Shown: positions 35,255 to 43,321 of the stretch, one piece after another
How positions within the stretch are numbered: position 1 is the stretch's first letter
Layout of the letters: the number at the start of each line of letters is the position of its first letter
Source: an uncultured Mediterraneibacter sp.
Lineage (GTDB): Bacteria; Bacillota; Clostridia; Lachnospirales; Lachnospiraceae
Reading direction: 5' to 3'
Length of the DNA stretch: 46,900 bases
Assembly (NCBI GenBank): GCA_944376685.1
Contig: CALWDN010000005.1
Coordinates: forward strand, 1-46,900
The notes under the pieces: generated by a model
What the model saw: only the letters and a program-made list of their open reading frames with translations
Told to the model about the DNA's origin: nothing
Databases searched by the model: none
Made by a program: the position numbers and the translations under genes

Positions 35255-35890
35255 ATGCTGAATGAACTGGAACAGGTGAAGCCTGCGGATATTGAAAAGA
35301 GAAGTTTTGAGATCATTACGGAAGAACTTGGCGATAAGATCCTGACGCCGGGGACGGAACCGATCGTTAAGCGATGCATCCACACAAGCGCGGATTTTGA
35401 CTATGCGGACAATCTGGTCTTTTCCGGCCAGGCGGTGGAGAAAGCGCTGGCGGCGATCCGGGACGGCGCGTCCATCGTGACGGACACCCAGATGGCAAAA
35501 GCCGGGATCAATAAGAAACGGCTGGCGCAGTACGGCGGGGAAGTACTCTGCTTCATGTCTGACGAGGACGTGGCGCGGACAGCAAAGGAGAACGGAACAA
35601 CGCGGGCGGCGGCCTGTATGGATAAGGCGGCGGATCTGTACGGAGACCGGAAGCTGATCTTTGCAGTCGGAAATGCGCCGACAGCGCTGGTACGGCTTTA
35701 TGAACTGATCCGGGAGGGGAAGATCCGTCCGGAGCTCATCATCGCCGTGCCGGTGGGATTTGTCAATGTGGTCCAGTCGAAGGAACTGATCCTGACGCTT
35801 CAGGATATCCCGCATATTGTGGCCAGGGGAAGAAAAGGCGGCAGCAATATCGCGGCATGCATCTGCAATGCGCTTCTGTATATGCTGTGA
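35255..35890 (+). CDS. cbiC: Precorrin-8X / cobalt-precorrin-8 methylmutase
   Basis: CbiC moves the methyl group from C11 to C12 to give hydrogenobyrinic acid or cobyrinic acid. The protein has 211 residues; the catalytic His43 lies in CIHTSADFDYADNLVFS. Other landmarks are IVTDTQMAKAGI, FAVGNAPTALVRLYELI, VPVGFVNVVQSKE and ARGRKGGSNIAACICNALLY. AAAGGAGCG precedes the ATG. It follows cobU by 15 bases. Confidence 0.95.
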   Translation: MLNELEQVKPADIEKRSFEIITEELGDKILTPGTEPIVKRCIHTSADFDYADNLVFSGQAVEKALAAIRDGASIVTDTQMAKAGINKKRLAQYGGEVLCFMSDEDVARTAKENGTTRAAACMDKAADLYGDRKLIFAVGNAPTALVRLYELIREGKIRPELIIAVPVGFVNVVQSKELILTLQDIPHIVARGRKGGSNIAACICNALLYML

Positions 35891-35935
35891 CCGCCGGACG
35901 GTTTATCATTATGGATGTGGAAAGGGTGACATAAA

Positions 35936-36409
35936 ATGGAGAAAGCATATTTTCCGATGTTCATCGATCTGACCGGGAAGAAGATCCTGGTCGCGGGCGG
36001 CGGCGCCATCGCCCTGCGGCGCGTGCGGACGCTGCTCCGATTTGGGGCGGATATCCAGGTGACCGCGCCGGAATTCTGTGAAGAGATGAAACGTCTTGAA
36101 AAAGAGAAAAAGATCACCTCAAAGTACAGAGAATACCGAAGCAGTGACATAGACGGGATGCAGATCGTGCTGGCTGCGACGGATGACCGGGCGGTGAACC
36201 GCAGGATCCGGGAGGACTGCCGGAGCGCCGGGATCATGGTCAACGTGGCGGATGACAGAAGCCTCTGCGACTTCTATTTTCCGTCTGTGGTCATGACAGA
36301 TGACGCAGTGATCGGGATCAGCGGAGACGGCAGCGACCACGCAGGGGTAAAAGAGACGCGCAGGCGGATCGAGAAAGCCTGCAAAGCGGAGAAAGATTCA
36401 CTTTACTGA
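35936..36409 (+). CDS. Precorrin-2 dehydrogenase (siroheme synthase N-terminal type)
   Basis: A 157-residue protein of the SirC/Met8/CysG N-terminal family. The Rossmann motif reads ILVAGGGAIALRRVRTLL; later come LAATDDRAVNRRI, VNVADDRSLCDFYFPS and AVIGISGDG. It oxidises precorrin-2 with NAD to sirohydrochlorin and may also chelate metal (cobalt or iron). It lacks the methylase domain, which is supplied by the cobA-hemD fusion 31 kb upstream. The ending (DSLY) is somewhat short, which may mean the ferrochelatase dimer tail is reduced. Confidence 0.9.
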   Translation: MEKAYFPMFIDLTGKKILVAGGGAIALRRVRTLLRFGADIQVTAPEFCEEMKRLEKEKKITSKYREYRSSDIDGMQIVLAATDDRAVNRRIREDCRSAGIMVNVADDRSLCDFYFPSVVMTDDAVIGISGDGSDHAGVKETRRRIEKACKAEKDSLY

Positions 36410-36461
36410 CCGGAATGGTGAATTGTAAATGGATGGAAACAGAGAAAGGATTTAACAGATC

Positions 36462-37103
36462 ATGGGAATAAAACGACTGGAGATCGACCGTGAGGACATG
36501 CTTGCCCTGACCCGGCGCATGACGGTAAAGCGTTCATCGATCACAAGAATCGCAGGGGCATATATCGATCCGGACGGATTTGTGGACGGGACATTCAACA
36601 CCCGTTTCCTGAAACTGTCCGGATCCGACCAGGCGAAAAATCTGGAAATCGCAAAGACGATCCCCTTTGCGGATACGAACCGGAATCTGAAGCGCTTTGT
36701 CGTTCCTGATGAAAACCGCGGAAATGGAAGCCTCTGGCAGCTGCTCATGGGCGCCCGGGCCGCAGGACTGGAAAATGATTCACTGCTGGATGTGTTTTAT
36801 GACATCATGGCGGAGAAGTATCGGTCCGGCCGGGAATATGGAGTTTTTCTCTTCCATGACCGGTATGATATCCCGGCGAAGGCCGCGGACCATGAGCGGC
36901 TCGGGGAGTCGGAAAATATTTTTGAATATCTGATCTGCGCCGTCTGCCCGGTGAGCGGCGATTATGAACCGGGAGAGCCGGAGTGCGGGTTCCTGTTCCC
37001 GGCTTACTCGGACGGCGGCGCCCTGATGAACTGTATTGATATTTATCAGGCGGATGAGAAGCATCCGCATGAGGAACTGGAGAATATCCTGCTTGGAAAA
37101 TAA
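36462..37103 (+). CDS. DUF4317 family protein, short form
   Basis: A 213-residue protein similar to DUF4317 proteins of Clostridia (SSITRIAGAYIDPDGF; LENDSLLDVFYDIMAEKYR; GVFLFHDRYDIPAKAADHER; FEYLICAVCPV; GFLFPAYSDGG). Typical members I recall are considerably longer; here a C-terminal part appears missing. No start alternative changes this. It is the last gene before a terminator and follows the dehydrogenase by 52 bases behind AGAAAGGA. Function unknown; nothing in it suggests a tetrapyrrole enzyme. Confidence 0.8.
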   Translation: MGIKRLEIDREDMLALTRRMTVKRSSITRIAGAYIDPDGFVDGTFNTRFLKLSGSDQAKNLEIAKTIPFADTNRNLKRFVVPDENRGNGSLWQLLMGARAAGLENDSLLDVFYDIMAEKYRSGREYGVFLFHDRYDIPAKAADHERLGESENIFEYLICAVCPVSGDYEPGEPECGFLFPAYSDGGALMNCIDIYQADEKHPHEELENILLGK

Positions 37104-37107
37104 AAAT

Positions 37108-37144
37108 GAGCCAGGCGGCACAGTAGTCCTGCACCGCCTGGCTC
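37108..37144. terminator. Terminator between DUF4317 and the ferredoxin-like gene
   Basis: GAGCCAGGCGG (37108-37118) pairs perfectly with CCGCCTGGCTC (37134-37144). On the minus strand the stem is followed by ATTTTTA, so it is strongest as terminator of the minus-strand redox genes; it may also stop the plus-strand operon. Confidence 0.82.
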
Positions 37145-37171
37145 AATTATGTGTATCAGTATCGGTTCATT

Positions 37172-37675
37172 CTAAGCATCATTGTCCGGGATCAGTTCCA
37201 GCAGTTTCCGGGCTGCCTCTACCGGGAAATCGTCTGCCGGCGGATTCTCCGCCCATTCATGCAGCAGCGCGTGGGTGTTGCCGCTCTGGGGGAGCATATA
37301 TCCTGATTCGCGGAGCAGGTCTTCGTTTACCAGCCGGACCGATCTTGCCACAGCGGTCATGAGCCGGTAAAGGGCATCATCATCTGTGGATGCGGCGATC
37401 TGCGCGGCTGTTTTTTCCTGTGTCGCTTTATTCTTTATCATCCGATAAGATTCTGTGAGAACAGAATCTTCTTTTTTCTGCTGAGGCGGATATTCAAGCG
37501 GGACCATGGAGATCGCACCGCCGGGACAGGCATCGGCACAGTCGCCGCAGCCGGTGCATTTGCTGATGTCAATGATACTGTCTTCTGTGTCCGTAGCGCC
37601 TGTCGGACAGACATACAGGCACAGGCAGTCTTTCGTACACAGGCGAAGATTTCGTACGGCAATCCTTGTTTTCAT
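37172..37675 (-). CDS. Ferredoxin-like protein with two 4Fe-4S motifs
   Basis: A 167-residue protein. Two cysteine clusters appear in the first 50 residues: [12 protein letters not shown] (Cys13, 17, 19, 23) and [12 protein letters not shown] (Cys40, 43, 46, 50). The first has an atypical spacing (CxxxCxCxxxC) against the normal CxxCxxCxxxC. The remaining 115 residues are helical and unrecognised ([20 protein letters not shown]). It overlaps the rubredoxin-like gene by 4 bases, so both are translated from one mRNA and probably pass electrons between each other. Confidence 0.85.
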   Translation of the reverse strand: MKTRIAVRNLRLCTKDCLCLYVCPTGATDTEDSIIDISKCTGCGDCADACPGGAISMVPLEYPPQQKKEDSVLTESYRMIKNKATQEKTAAQIAASTDDDALYRLMTAVARSVRLVNEDLLRESGYMLPQSGNTHALLHEWAENPPADDFPVEAARKLLELIPDNDA

Positions 37676-38352
37676 GCGGAATTCCTCCCTTCTATTTTAT
37701 CGAATTTCCAGGCGGGAACTTTGCATACCGGGCAGAGTTCGGGCGGCGTATTGCCTACATAGGCAAATCCGCATACCGAGCAGACCCAGATCTGCGTGTT
37801 TCTGAGAAATGCGCTTCCCTCCCGTTGGTAACGCTGTACCAGGGAATTGAGGATCACGGTCACTTTCTGTCCCCACACGCATACGCGCTGCGTTCCGCGG
37901 TCGCCGGCTGTCTGTGCGGCGCTCTGGACTGCAGGATAGCCAGTGGTCAGATCATTCTCAAACAGAGAGAGAAGATGAGTGAGATCCCCATCGGGCTCGT
38001 CCGGTGTAACCGCCGCGAAGTAAGCGGCAATCTCGCGAAACAGACCGGCTTCTTCATTTTTGTACTGTTTCTCGCATCCCCGGGCAAGATTCGAACACAG
38101 AGCGGAAAGTTCTCCGGCGGTAAGCCGATGCATTTCCTCTGTGCTGTGCGCAGCAGTTGTGCGGGCAGGTGCTGCTTCCGTTGGATCGGTGCGGGCCGGA
38201 GTGATAGAGCCTGCGGTCGTTTTTGGGGGACTGAACAGAGATTTTGCCGCACCACACAGAGGGCAGACCCATGAATCAGACAGTTCAGAAAATGGTATTC
38301 CTTCTGCAGAATCATCGTAAACATATCCGCAGATTGAGCAGACATATTTCAT
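37672..38352 (-). CDS. Double-rubredoxin protein with rubrerythrin-like middle
   Basis: A 226-residue protein with an N-terminal rubredoxin domain (CSIC and CPLC; Cys5, 8, 30, 33; about seven residues shorter than standard between the pairs). A helical middle follows ([20 protein letters not shown]). A C-terminal rubredoxin-like site ends it (CSVC and CPVC; Cys191, 194, 207, 210). The middle resembles the rubrerythrin environment but a full diiron EExxH set was not seen. It likely handles peroxide or oxygen stress, or feeds electrons to the adjacent ferredoxin-like protein. GGAGGTAAA precedes the start. Confidence 0.83.
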   Translation of the reverse strand: MKYVCSICGYVYDDSAEGIPFSELSDSWVCPLCGAAKSLFSPPKTTAGSITPARTDPTEAAPARTTAAHSTEEMHRLTAGELSALCSNLARGCEKQYKNEEAGLFREIAAYFAAVTPDEPDGDLTHLLSLFENDLTTGYPAVQSAAQTAGDRGTQRVCVWGQKVTVILNSLVQRYQREGSAFLRNTQIWVCSVCGFAYVGNTPPELCPVCKVPAWKFDKIEGRNSA

Positions 38353-38386
38353 AAATTTTTACCTCCTTTTTTATTAAGTTAAGTCC

Positions 38387-38415
38387 ACCATAATCATAAA
38401 AAAAGATTATGTCAA
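38387..38415 (-). promoter_or_regulatory. Promoter and inverted repeat of the redox operon
   Basis: On the minus strand: TTGACA (38415-38410), a 17-base spacer, TATGGT (38392-38387). The spacer contains an inverted repeat, CATAATC (38390-38396) against GATTATG (38405-38411) on the plus strand, covering the promoter. Its AT-rich sequence is compatible with a PerR/Fur-type operator, but the match is not close enough to name the regulator. Confidence 0.55.
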
Positions 38416-38573
38416 GCATTAGATCCTGATTGCGTACGCAGGATGACAGAATACGGAAAAAATGACGGTTCATGGATCCGGAGATGTATCATATCAGTTA
38501 AAACAGACCCGGATCCCGCGCAGAAACTGGCGGGTGAGTCCCGGATCATCAGTAAGAAAAAGAGGTATGCGCG

Positions 38574-41012
38574 ATGAAACACAGAGAACTGATCGGTAAG
38601 ATGACACTGGAAGAGAAAGCTGCCCTTCTTTCCGGAAAAGGCGAGTGGCAGACATGGAACTTTGACCGCCTTGGGATCCCGTCCGTCTACTGTTCGGACG
38701 GGCCTCACGGCATCCGCAAGCAGGCCGGGGCGGGTGACCATCTGGGCCTGAACCCCTCCCTGCCGGCGACCTGTTTCCCGACGGCGGCGACCATGGCGAA
38801 CAGCTGGAATCCGTCGCTGGGGGAGCAGATCGGTGAGGCACTGGGCGAGGAAGCAAAAGCCCAGGGGGTTCACGTGGTGCTGGGGCCCGGACTTAATATT
38901 AAAAGAAGCCCGCTGTGCGGCAGAAACTTTGAGTATTTTTCCGAGGATCCTTATCTGGCGGGCAAGATGGCGGCGGGATATGTACGCGGCATCCAGAGCA
39001 AAGGCGTGTACGCCTGCCCGAAACATTTCGCAGTGAACAGCCAGGAACTCCGGAGAATGGCTATGAATGCGGTGGTGGATGAACGGACGTTAAGAGAGAT
39101 CTATCTGACCGGATTTGAGATCGCAGTCAAAGAGGGTGATGCCCGTGCACTGATGACCAGCTATAACCAGGTAAACGGCACTTATTCAAACGAAAGCAGC
39201 CATCTGCTCCGGGATATCCTCCGGGGAGAGTGGGGATACGACGGACTTGTGATCACTGACTGGGGCGGATCCAATGACCATGTCAAAGGCGTGGAGGCCG
39301 GATCGGATCTGGAGATGCCGACGCCGGGCATGGATTCTGCAAGGCAGATCGTCCGGGCGGTGAAAGACGGCAGGTTGAAAGAAGCGGCAGTGGATGAATG
39401 TGTGGACCGGCTGCTGGAGGCGGCGCTGACGCTGGTGGATAAAAATGCGTCTCAGCCGGCCGCGGGAGATGCGGGCGACTTTGACAAAGATGCACATCAT
39501 GCCCTGGCGCGGAGAGCTTCAGCGGAGAGTGCAGTGCTTCTTAAAAACCAGGGGAAGATCCTGCCGCTGAAACCCGGGACACGGGTGGCGCTGATCGGTG
39601 ATTTTGCATTTGATCCCCGGTATCAGGGCGCAGGCTCTTCCATGGTAAATACGATCAGGCTGGACAAGATGTCGGAACTGATCGGCGAGTATGACCTGAC
39701 AGTCGCAGGCATGGCCAGGGGATATAAACGCTCCGGGGAAGCGGACAGTGTGTTGGAGAAGGAAGCGGTGGATCTGGCCAGATCTGCGGATGTGGTGCTG
39801 TACTGTTTCGGTCTGGATGAGATGAGTGAGTCCGAGGGTGTGGACCGCACGCATATGAGGATCCCCCAGAATCAGATCTCGCTGCTGGAGGCTATGGCGA
39901 GAGTCAATGAGAAGATCGTCGGCATCCTGAGTGCAGGCGCCGCAGTCGAGATGCCCTGGCAGACCAACCTGAGGGCCCTGCTCCATGGTTATCTGTGCGG
40001 GCAGGCGGGAGCCGGCGCCATGCTGGATATCATCACCGGAAAGGTCAATCCGTCCGGAAGGCTGAATGAAACTTATCCGCTCCGTTATGAAGATACGCCG
40101 GCGTTCCGGTATTATCCGGCAGAACAGCGGAATTCCGAATACAGGGAAGCGCTGTATGTCGGTTACCGTTACTATGACACGGCAAAAGTGAGAGTGGCTT
40201 ATCCGTTCGGCTTCGGACTTTCCTACACAGAGTTCACATACAGCGGCCTGACCGTAGATGCACAGGGAGCGGAATTTACCCTGAAAAATACAGGAAGCAT
40301 GGACGGCGCGGAGACAGCTCAGATGTATGTGGGCAGGAAAGATGCGAAAGTCTTCCGCCCGGAGAAGGAGCTGAAAGGCTTTTGTAAGGTGTTCCTGAAA
40401 GCAGGGGAGAGCAGAAAGATACGCATCCCCTTCGACGATAAGACATTCCGTTACTGGAATGTGCGGACAAATAAATGGGAGGTGGAAGGCGGGACTTACA
40501 CCATCATGATCGGCGCAAGCTGTCTGGATATCCGGCTGAGCGCGCAGACAGATGTGGAAGGAACAACAGAGTCGTATCCGTATTATACGAACCGCATGCC
40601 GTCCTATTATTCCGGCCTGATCAGCAAGGTAGAGGATGCGGAATTCCAGGAACTTCTGGGTTGTCCGATTCCGGACGGGAAGTGGAGCGGCGATCTGACG
40701 GTCAATGACGCGATCTGCCAGATGTATTACGCGAAGAGTCCGGTCGCGCGGTTCATATATAAGAAGCTGACACAGATGAAAAAGAAGAGCGAGGATGCCG
40801 GCAAGCCGGATCTGAATATCCTCTTTATCTACAACATGCCGTTCCGGGCTATAGCCAAGATGACCGGCGGTATGGTGAGCATGGAGATGGTCGAAGGCAT
40901 CGTGACCATGGTCAACGGACATCTGTTCCGGGGACTGGGACATACCATCGCAGGATTCTTCCGCAACCGGCGGCAGAATAAAAAATATGTGAAGCAGATC
41001 ACGCGGATGTAA
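38574..41012 (+). CDS. GH3 beta-glucosidase-like enzyme with C-terminal extension
   Basis: A glycoside hydrolase family 3 protein of 812 residues without signal peptide, so probably cytoplasmic. The N-terminal barrel holds the nucleophile Asp229 in VITDWGGSND and substrate loop KHFAVNSQE. The alpha/beta sandwich domain and a fibronectin-III-like domain follow (to about residue 660). The last ~150 residues (TTESYPYYTNRM..., NMPFRAIAKMTGGMVSMEMV) are not part of the usual GH3 architecture. Likely a beta-glucosidase or beta-xylosidase on imported oligosaccharides; the substrate cannot be told from sequence. No transporter is adjacent. Confidence 0.9.
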   Translation: MKHRELIGKMTLEEKAALLSGKGEWQTWNFDRLGIPSVYCSDGPHGIRKQAGAGDHLGLNPSLPATCFPTAATMANSWNPSLGEQIGEALGEEAKAQGVHVVLGPGLNIKRSPLCGRNFEYFSEDPYLAGKMAAGYVRGIQSKGVYACPKHFAVNSQELRRMAMNAVVDERTLREIYLTGFEIAVKEGDARALMTSYNQVNGTYSNESSHLLRDILRGEWGYDGLVITDWGGSNDHVKGVEAGSDLEMPTPGMDSARQIVRAVKDGRLKEAAVDECVDRLLEAALTLVDKNASQPAAGDAGDFDKDAHHALARRASAESAVLLKNQGKILPLKPGTRVALIGDFAFDPRYQGAGSSMVNTIRLDKMSELIGEYDLTVAGMARGYKRSGEADSVLEKEAVDLARSADVVLYCFGLDEMSESEGVDRTHMRIPQNQISLLEAMARVNEKIVGILSAGAAVEMPWQTNLRALLHGYLCGQAGAGAMLDIITGKVNPSGRLNETYPLRYEDTPAFRYYPAEQRNSEYREALYVGYRYYDTAKVRVAYPFGFGLSYTEFTYSGLTVDAQGAEFTLKNTGSMDGAETAQMYVGRKDAKVFRPEKELKGFCKVFLKAGESRKIRIPFDDKTFRYWNVRTNKWEVEGGTYTIMIGASCLDIRLSAQTDVEGTTESYPYYTNRMPSYYSGLISKVEDAEFQELLGCPIPDGKWSGDLTVNDAICQMYYAKSPVARFIYKKLTQMKKKSEDAGKPDLNILFIYNMPFRAIAKMTGGMVSMEMVEGIVTMVNGHLFRGLGHTIAGFFRNRRQNKKYVKQITRM

Positions 41013-41094
41013 AAAATTAAGGATGAGTTGCAGTATGGCCCGCAGCAGATCAGCAAAAAACCTGCAAAAGGAATAAACATATAGCGAAGGAGCA

Positions 41095-41122
41095 GGGACG
41101 GCATCATGGTTGATGCCGCCCT
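41095..41122. terminator. Possible terminator hairpin between GH3 and CMD genes
   Basis: CGGCATCA (41099-41106) pairs with TGATGCCG (41111-41118) around a 4-base loop, extended by GGGA/GCCC with one mismatch. It lies between convergent genes. No strong U-tract on either strand, so efficiency is doubtful. Confidence 0.5.
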
Positions 41123-41143
41123 CCTGTATGTGTATTTGTCATC

Positions 41144-41854
41144 CTATTCTTCTGCTGCTTTATTAATGCATGTCATGGCATTCAGGCTTCTGGGGTACCC
41201 GATATAAGGCAGGCACTGGGAGACGACTCTGGTAAGAAAATCTTTATCATTCCCCAGGTTTATATTTCCTTTTGCGTGGGCGATGAGCTGTGGTTCGCAT
41301 CCGCCCTGAGCGGACAGGAAGCAGAAAGTGATCATCTCTCGCTGCTTCAGGTCAAGTCCGGTGCGGGTGTAGTAGTCCCCGAAGCAGTTGTCCGCAAGCC
41401 ACCGGTTGATATGCCCGGATTTCCATGCCTCTTTCATATGTTCTCCGAAGATGTCGGCCTGTGCCTGCGCACCTTTTTCCAGGCGGTCTTCCATGGTGGT
41501 CGTGGCCTGGCCTTCCAGCGGAAGCGCGATGCCGCGGCGCTTCAGGATATCATTGGCTGCATCGAGGAAAGGGCGTACGCGGCCGATCCCAAGATAATCC
41601 ACAGCCTGATAGATGATTTCCTTAATCATTACCGGCGTCACTCCGGCATCCAGCGCGCGGGGGACTTCCGTGCGGAATTCATCGAGTCCCTGGCAGCCGA
41701 GAAGCGTGGCTGTGACAGCCATGTGGCGGGTGATATCGTCGAGTTGCTGTCCTTCTTCATTCACCACTTCATCAAAAGCAAAGTGTTCAAAACGTTCTGC
41801 AAATTCCGGATCTGTCTGATGATAATCGTTCATATCGAGTTCTTTTTTATTCAT
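41144..41854 (-). CDS. Carboxymuconolactone decarboxylase family protein
   Basis: A 236-residue protein with two CMD-like modules: about residues 18-100 (ITRHMAVTATLLGCQGLDEF; IKEIIYQAVDYLGIGR) and about 145-225 (LKQREMITFCFLSAQGGCEP, QLIAHAKGNINLGND). The CxxC redox pair of AhpD is absent; single cysteines are seen instead. Possible roles include gamma-carboxymuconolactone chemistry or oxidative defence, but there are no aromatic-degradation genes here. The promoter in front is good and the gene stands alone, divergent from the MFS transporter gene. Confidence 0.87.
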   Translation of the reverse strand: MNKKELDMNDYHQTDPEFAERFEHFAFDEVVNEEGQQLDDITRHMAVTATLLGCQGLDEFRTEVPRALDAGVTPVMIKEIIYQAVDYLGIGRVRPFLDAANDILKRRGIALPLEGQATTTMEDRLEKGAQAQADIFGEHMKEAWKSGHINRWLADNCFGDYYTRTGLDLKQREMITFCFLSAQGGCEPQLIAHAKGNINLGNDKDFLTRVVSQCLPYIGYPRSLNAMTCINKAAEE

Positions 41855-41906
41855 CTGTCTGCTCCTTTCGGGATGTAAAAATAAGTGCCTGTCTCTGGCT
41901 GTTTAT

Positions 41907-41935
41907 ATTATAAGTGTATCTGATCATCATGTCTA
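41907..41935 (-). promoter_or_regulatory. Promoter of the CMD gene
   Basis: On the minus strand: TAGACA (41935-41930), a 17-base spacer and a consensus TATAAT (41912-41907). Confidence 0.65.
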
Positions 41936-42026
41936 ATACCTGGATATTATCATGATCAATGCCTGAAATGTATTGTCTGGCATAGAGGATACAGACACAT
42001 AAAAAATGTTGGATGAAGAAAGAGGA

Positions 42027-42055
42027 TTGATTAAATTATCCTGATTTGCTATGAT
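42027..42055 (+). promoter_or_regulatory. Promoter of the MFS transporter gene
   Basis: TTGATT (42027-42032), a 17-base spacer and TATGAT (42050-42055), 54 bases before the ATG. Confidence 0.65.
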
Positions 42056-42108
42056 GTATCTCGGTCAGTAAGCACCCTGATACATACATAGTAAAGAGAG
42101 GAAAGAAA

Positions 42109-43284
42109 ATGGGTTCACTGCTTATCGCTGTTATCTACCTTGCATTTATAAGCCTGGGGCTGCCGGATTCCCTGCTCGGTTCCGCGTGGCCGACCATGCA
42201 GAATACATTTCTGGTCCCGTCGTCCTACGCCGGATATGTCTCCATGGCGATCTCGTGCATGACGATCATTTCCGCGCTGATGAGTCCGAGACTGATCCGG
42301 AGCATCCATACGAAATGGATCGTGGTTGTATCGACGGGATTAACCATCATCGGGCTGTTCGGATTCTCTTTTTCGGGACAGTACTGGATGCTTTTTCTGT
42401 TCGCTGTTCCCTATGGCCTGGGCGCCGGTTCGATCGACGCCTCGCTTAATCATTACGTCGCAGAGAATTATTCATCTTCGGTGATGAATTTCCTGCACTG
42501 CTTTTACGGACTGGGCGCAGTCATCAGCCCCAATATTATGGCGCTGGCGCTGAAATATGCGCACTGGAATGAAGGATACCGCTGGACGGCGTATGTACAG
42601 ATCGGAATCCTTGCGGTCTGCATCCTGTCCCTGCCGCTCTGGGAAAATGCGAAAAAAGAAGAGAAGCTGGCGGCAGAGAAGCTTGCAGGGATCAGCGAGT
42701 CAATAAAGGTGCCCGGTGTGGTCCTGACCCTGATCGCATTTTTTGCCTACTGTGCGGGAGAGGCTACCGCTTTTCTGTGGACGTCCAGTTATTTTGCCGG
42801 AACAAAAACCGGGATGAGCGAAGGGCTCATCGCCGCGTTCGGTTCGCTGATCTTCGGCGGGCTGATGCTGGGGCGGCTGATTTCCGGTTTTGTCTCCAAC
42901 CGGCTTGGCGACCGGATGCTGATCCGTATCGGGATCGCGGTTGAATTCGTGGGGATCATACTTATAGCACTGCCGCTGCAGGGCTACATAGCAGCCGCTG
43001 TCGGGTTCCTGATCACGGGAACGGGCATGGGGCCGGTCTATCCGGCGATCCAGCATATGGCTCCGGCGAATTTCGGAAGAAAATACAGTGCAGCCGTGAT
43101 CGGCCTTCAGATGGCTTTTGCATATGTGGGCACTATGTTCATGCCGATGATATTCGGAAAACTGCAGGAGGCAGTCGGCATATGGATCATGCCGCTGTAT
43201 CTGGCTATATTTGCTGTAATCAATATCTCCATGCTGGAAATTGCATATCGCAGGATTAAAAAAGAGGGGCGGATCCATGAGTGA
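42109..43284 (+). CDS. MFS transporter (fucose permease-like)
   Basis: A 391-residue major facilitator with about twelve helices. The N-terminus (SLLIAVIYLAFISLGLPDSL) and the GAGSIDASLNHYVAEN loop are typical of FucP-like/12-TMS sugar or organic-acid permeases. A second half begins near residue 200 (VPGVVLTLIAFFAYCAGEAT). GAGAGGAAAG precedes the start. The substrate is unknown; neighbouring genes give no clear hint. The 3' end of the gene forms one arm of a 31-bp hairpin. Confidence 0.88.
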   Translation: MGSLLIAVIYLAFISLGLPDSLLGSAWPTMQNTFLVPSSYAGYVSMAISCMTIISALMSPRLIRSIHTKWIVVVSTGLTIIGLFGFSFSGQYWMLFLFAVPYGLGAGSIDASLNHYVAENYSSSVMNFLHCFYGLGAVISPNIMALALKYAHWNEGYRWTAYVQIGILAVCILSLPLWENAKKEEKLAAEKLAGISESIKVPGVVLTLIAFFAYCAGEATAFLWTSSYFAGTKTGMSEGLIAAFGSLIFGGLMLGRLISGFVSNRLGDRMLIRIGIAVEFVGIILIALPLQGYIAAAVGFLITGTGMGPVYPAIQHMAPANFGRKYSAAVIGLQMAFAYVGTMFMPMIFGKLQEAVGIWIMPLYLAIFAVINISMLEIAYRRIKKEGRIHE

Positions 43285-43313
43285 TCCGGCCCTCTTTTTT
43301 AATCCTGCGATAT
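43245..43313. terminator. 31-bp inverted repeat terminator at convergent gene ends
   Basis: Bases 43245-43275 and 43283-43313 are reverse complements with a single mismatch (G against G) around the 7-base loop CATGAGT. The arms include GAGGGGCGGATC and runs of A/T that give U-tracts both ways. The left arm encodes the last residues of the MFS protein (YRRIKKEGRI) and the loop holds its stop. It ends eight bases before the stop of the kinase-like gene on the other strand. Confidence 0.93.
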
Positions 43314-43321
43314 CGTATTGA

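Noticed and set aside
39519..40943. 474-codon open frame on the minus strand inside the GH3 gene
   Set aside because: It is antisense to a well-conserved enzyme, has no ribosome binding site or recognisable domain, and its histidine/arginine-rich composition is that of a frame shadow.
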